Below, piece by piece: positions 6,357 to 8,227 of a DNA stretch of 8,227 nt. Each line of letters opens with the position of its first letter. The first letter of the stretch is position 1. The translations under genes were made by a program, and so were the position numbers. This stretch comes from Bacteroidota bacterium. Lineage in GTDB: Bacteria; Bacteroidota; Bacteroidia; UBA7662; CANHCV01. The notes below the pieces were generated by a model. It was not told the DNA's origin and did not search any database. It was given only the letters and a program-made list of their open reading frames with translations. Location of the stretch: NCBI GenBank assembly GCA_027488715.1, contig JAIYBD010000090.1, positions 1 to 8,227 on the forward strand, given 5' to 3'.

Positions 6357-7499
6357 ATGCTTTTTCAATTGACCGAAGAACAAAAAATGATTCAACAGGC
6401 CATGCGTGATTTCGCGCAAACGGAATTGTTGCCCGGCGTTATCGAACGCGATACTCATCAAAAATTTCCCGCCGAGCAAATCAAGAAGTTGGGCGATTTG
6501 GGTATCATGGGCTTGATGGTTGATCCCAAGTACGATGGAGCAGGAATGGATACCATTTCCTACGTTTTAGCCATGGAGGAACTTTCCAAGGTAGATGCTT
6601 CCACTTCAGTTTGTGTATCGGTAAATAATTCTTTGGTGTGTTACGGATTGGAGAAGTTTGGAACGGAAGAGCAAAAAGAAAAATACCTAAAACCATTAGC
6701 TCGTGGAGAGAAAATCGGTGCCTTCTGCTTGTCGGAACCCGAAGCCGGGTCGGATGCGACCAGCCAAAAAACCACAGCCGTGGATATGGGTGATTATTAT
6801 TTATTGAACGGAACAAAGAACTGGATTACCAATGGTTCTTCAGCTTCCATTTATTTGGTGATTGCTCAAACCAATCCAGAATTGGGTCACCGCGGCATCA
6901 ACTGTTTGATCGTTGAACGCGATATGCCCGGATTTGTGGTGGGTACCAAGGAAGATAAGATGGGAATTCGCGGTAGTGATACCCACACCTTGTTGTTCAA
7001 CGACGTTAAGGTGCCAAAATCCAACCGCATTGGTGAGGATGGATTCGGATTCAAATTTGCGATGCAAACCTTAGCGGGCGGCCGAATTGGTATCGCAGCA
7101 CAAGCGTTGGGCATTGCATCCGGAGCCTTGGAATTGGCCATTTCCTATTCCAAACAGCGTAAAGCGTTCGGTACAGAAATTAAAAACCACCAAGCGATTC
7201 AATTTAAATTGGCCGATATGGCTACCGAAGTAGAGGCCGCCCGTTTGTTGTGTTTGAAAGCTGCGTGGACGAAAGACCAAGGTTTGGATTACAATTTGAT
7301 TTCGGCTCAGGCGAAATTATACGCTTCTGAAATTGCACAGCGCGTAACCAATGAGGCGGTTCAAATTCACGGTGGGTACGGCTACGTGAAGGAATATCAT
7401 GTTGAACGGATGATGCGTGACGCGAAAATTACGCAGATTTACGAAGGGACTTCCGAAGTGCAAAAAATTGTCATTTCACGCGAAGTATTAAAAGGTTAA
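6357..7499 (+). CDS. Acyl-CoA dehydrogenase, short-chain/butyryl-CoA type
   Basis: This FAD enzyme introduces the alpha,beta double bond into acyl-CoA thioesters and passes electrons to electron-transfer flavoprotein, in beta-oxidation or branched-chain amino acid breakdown. The 380 residues are full length for the family. The N-terminal helical domain (about 1-118) opens LTEEQKMIQ; the middle beta domain has the FAD-binding FCLSEPEAGSDA (123-134) and WITNG (156-160); the C-terminal helical domain has QRKAFG (267-272), QIHGGYGY (336-343) and IYEGTSEVQ (361-369). Glu363 is in the position of the catalytic base of short-chain, medium-chain and butyryl-CoA dehydrogenases, unlike the isovaleryl and long-chain enzymes, which place it elsewhere. 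Exact chain-length preference cannot be read from sequence. No electron-transfer flavoprotein or thiolase gene is adjacent. The promoter just upstream suggests a separate transcript. After the stop there is a T8 run without a hairpin, so readthrough into the lipoprotein genes is possible. Confidence 0.95.
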   Translation: MLFQLTEEQKMIQQAMRDFAQTELLPGVIERDTHQKFPAEQIKKLGDLGIMGLMVDPKYDGAGMDTISYVLAMEELSKVDASTSVCVSVNNSLVCYGLEKFGTEEQKEKYLKPLARGEKIGAFCLSEPEAGSDATSQKTTAVDMGDYYLLNGTKNWITNGSSASIYLVIAQTNPELGHRGINCLIVERDMPGFVVGTKEDKMGIRGSDTHTLLFNDVKVPKSNRIGEDGFGFKFAMQTLAGGRIGIAAQALGIASGALELAISYSKQRKAFGTEIKNHQAIQFKLADMATEVEAARLLCLKAAWTKDQGLDYNLISAQAKLYASEIAQRVTNEAVQIHGGYGYVKEYHVERMMRDAKITQIYEGTSEVQKIVISREVLKG

Positions 7500-7538
7500 G
7501 GTTTTTTTTCCTAAATTGAGTTCGCAAAAATTTTATCA

Positions 7539-8030
7539 ATGACAAAATTATTTTTTACAACAGGTTTGGCACTTACGATGGGTTTGGCTTTCGTTGGTTG
7601 TTCCAAAGAAAATTCTTTGAACAAACGTTTGAATGGAAACTGGAATATCGATAAATTCGAGGGGAAAGCCATCATTACCAATCAGTTTGGCACCGATTCT
7701 GTAGAGTTGGGGTCCGATGGTGGAGAAGTAAAATTCGATGCTACAACAGGAAAAGGTTCTTTCAAATTGTACACCATTTTCCGCTATGCGGGTATTCCAG
7801 TACGAGATACCATGGATGCTACCATTACTTCATGGTCCAATGCCGAAGGCGTAAAAGTAACCATGAAAACATCGGTTAGTGGAGCTGCTCCATTAACATG
7901 GAACTGGGATGTGAATGTAAATCAAAAAGAATTTCAAAGCTGGGCAACCTCCAGCAATGTGTCAGCGTCTGTTTTAGGTGAATCCGCTTCTTGGCGCGTA
8001 ACGAAATTTGAACTAACTAAAAAACCATAA
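7539..8030 (+). CDS. Lipocalin-like lipoprotein (first of a tandem pair)
   Basis: This 163-residue protein begins with a lipoprotein signal peptide; the lipobox is FVGC with the lipidated Cys21. The mature N-terminus is CSKEN, close to the lysine-acid export signal that sends Flavobacteria lipoproteins to the cell surface, though with one acidic residue instead of two. The rest is beta-rich. It opens with LNGNW (31-35), the signature start of the Bacteroidota lipocalin-like domain, and closes with SWRVTKFELTKK. Such proteins are thought to form a small beta barrel; the ligand and role are unknown. The next gene is a paralogue starting 3 bases after this stop, so both are surely cotranscribed. 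The region upstream (7500-7538) has a T8 run and an A-rich stretch before the ATG but no clear promoter. Confidence 0.75.
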   Translation: MTKLFFTTGLALTMGLAFVGCSKENSLNKRLNGNWNIDKFEGKAIITNQFGTDSVELGSDGGEVKFDATTGKGSFKLYTIFRYAGIPVRDTMDATITSWSNAEGVKVTMKTSVSGAAPLTWNWDVNVNQKEFQSWATSSNVSASVLGESASWRVTKFELTKKP

Positions 8031-8033
8031 ATT

Positions 8034-8227
8034 ATGAAAAAAGTATTTTTGTTCGGTGCAGTTGCACTATCAGTAAGCTTGGCTTCTTGTAACAAAGAGG
8101 AAAAGACCGAAAAGATTTTGAACGGTGATTGGGCTGTTTCTTCCTTGAACGGAACTGTTGCTATTTCGGATCAAGGACAAACAGAAACATTAACCTTGAA
8201 AAATGGTTCAGGTGATGTGACCTTAAA
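8034..8227 (+). CDS. Lipocalin-like lipoprotein, second paralogue (partial, cut by right edge)
   Basis: An open frame from the ATG at 8034 runs 64 codons to the window end without a stop. It starts with a lipoprotein signal peptide (MKKVFLFGAVALSVSLASC) with lipobox LASC and lipidated Cys19. The mature start CNKEEK fits the surface-export consensus C-x-K-(D/E)-(D/E) described in Capnocytophaga. The following segment, from LNGDW (30-34) on, aligns with the preceding protein: by hand 12 of 41 positions are identical, including L-N-G-x-W, a later glycine, and the I-x-x-Q-x-x-T and G-x-V positions. It is therefore a diverged tandem duplicate with the same lipocalin-like fold. Its start lies 3 bases after the stop of its neighbour. 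Confidence 0.8.
   Translation, partial: MKKVFLFGAVALSVSLASCNKEEKTEKILNGDWAVSSLNGTVAISDQGQTETLTLKNGSGDVTL

Noticed and set aside
7495..7515. T8 run after the acyl-CoA dehydrogenase stop as a terminator
   Set aside because: No stem of useful length precedes the T run; only a few flanking G/C bases could pair across it.

Overview
The window looks like chromosomal DNA of a Bacteroidota bacterium, most likely of the order Flavobacteriales. The ribonucleotide reductase is of the eukaryote-like class Ia type found in that group and has the gene order nrdB-nrdA. Start codons are preceded by A-rich stretches rather than Shine-Dalgarno sequences. One promoter matches the Bacteroidota pattern TTG...TAnnTTTG. 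The two lipoproteins at the right end carry the Flavobacteria-type charged signal after the lipid-modified cysteine. The family or genus cannot be read from this window.

Layout. On the minus strand at the left, a three-gene cluster reads leftwards: a secreted CpcT/CpeT-family protein (start 1962), a ten-helix membrane protein resembling GT-C glycosyltransferases (start 1327, ATGA overlap with its upstream neighbour), and the first 15 codons of a further gene running off the left edge. A 290-bp AT-rich spacer separates this cluster from the divergent plus-strand genes. These are nrdB (R2, radical subunit), nrdA (R1, catalytic subunit), a secreted DUF1573 protein, a short-chain acyl-CoA dehydrogenase with its own promoter, and two tandem paralogous lipocalin-like lipoproteins, the second cut by the right edge.

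Functionally, nrdB and nrdA form one enzyme that makes deoxyribonucleotides. The acyl-CoA dehydrogenase belongs to fatty-acid or branched-chain acyl-CoA oxidation. The remaining genes encode envelope or exported proteins of unknown role. No RNA genes, mobile elements or CRISPR arrays were seen.

The most unusual part is the nrdA/DUF1573 junction. NrdA has every catalytic residue but ends about 29 residues early compared with human R1, without the C-terminal cysteine pair used for re-reduction. The -1 frame over its last codons encodes three cysteines and stops in an ATGA overlap with the next gene. Just beyond, a textbook intrinsic terminator with a C(UUCG)G loop and T7 tract lies inside the signal-peptide codons of the DUF1573 gene, so transcripts carrying that start codon must pass it.
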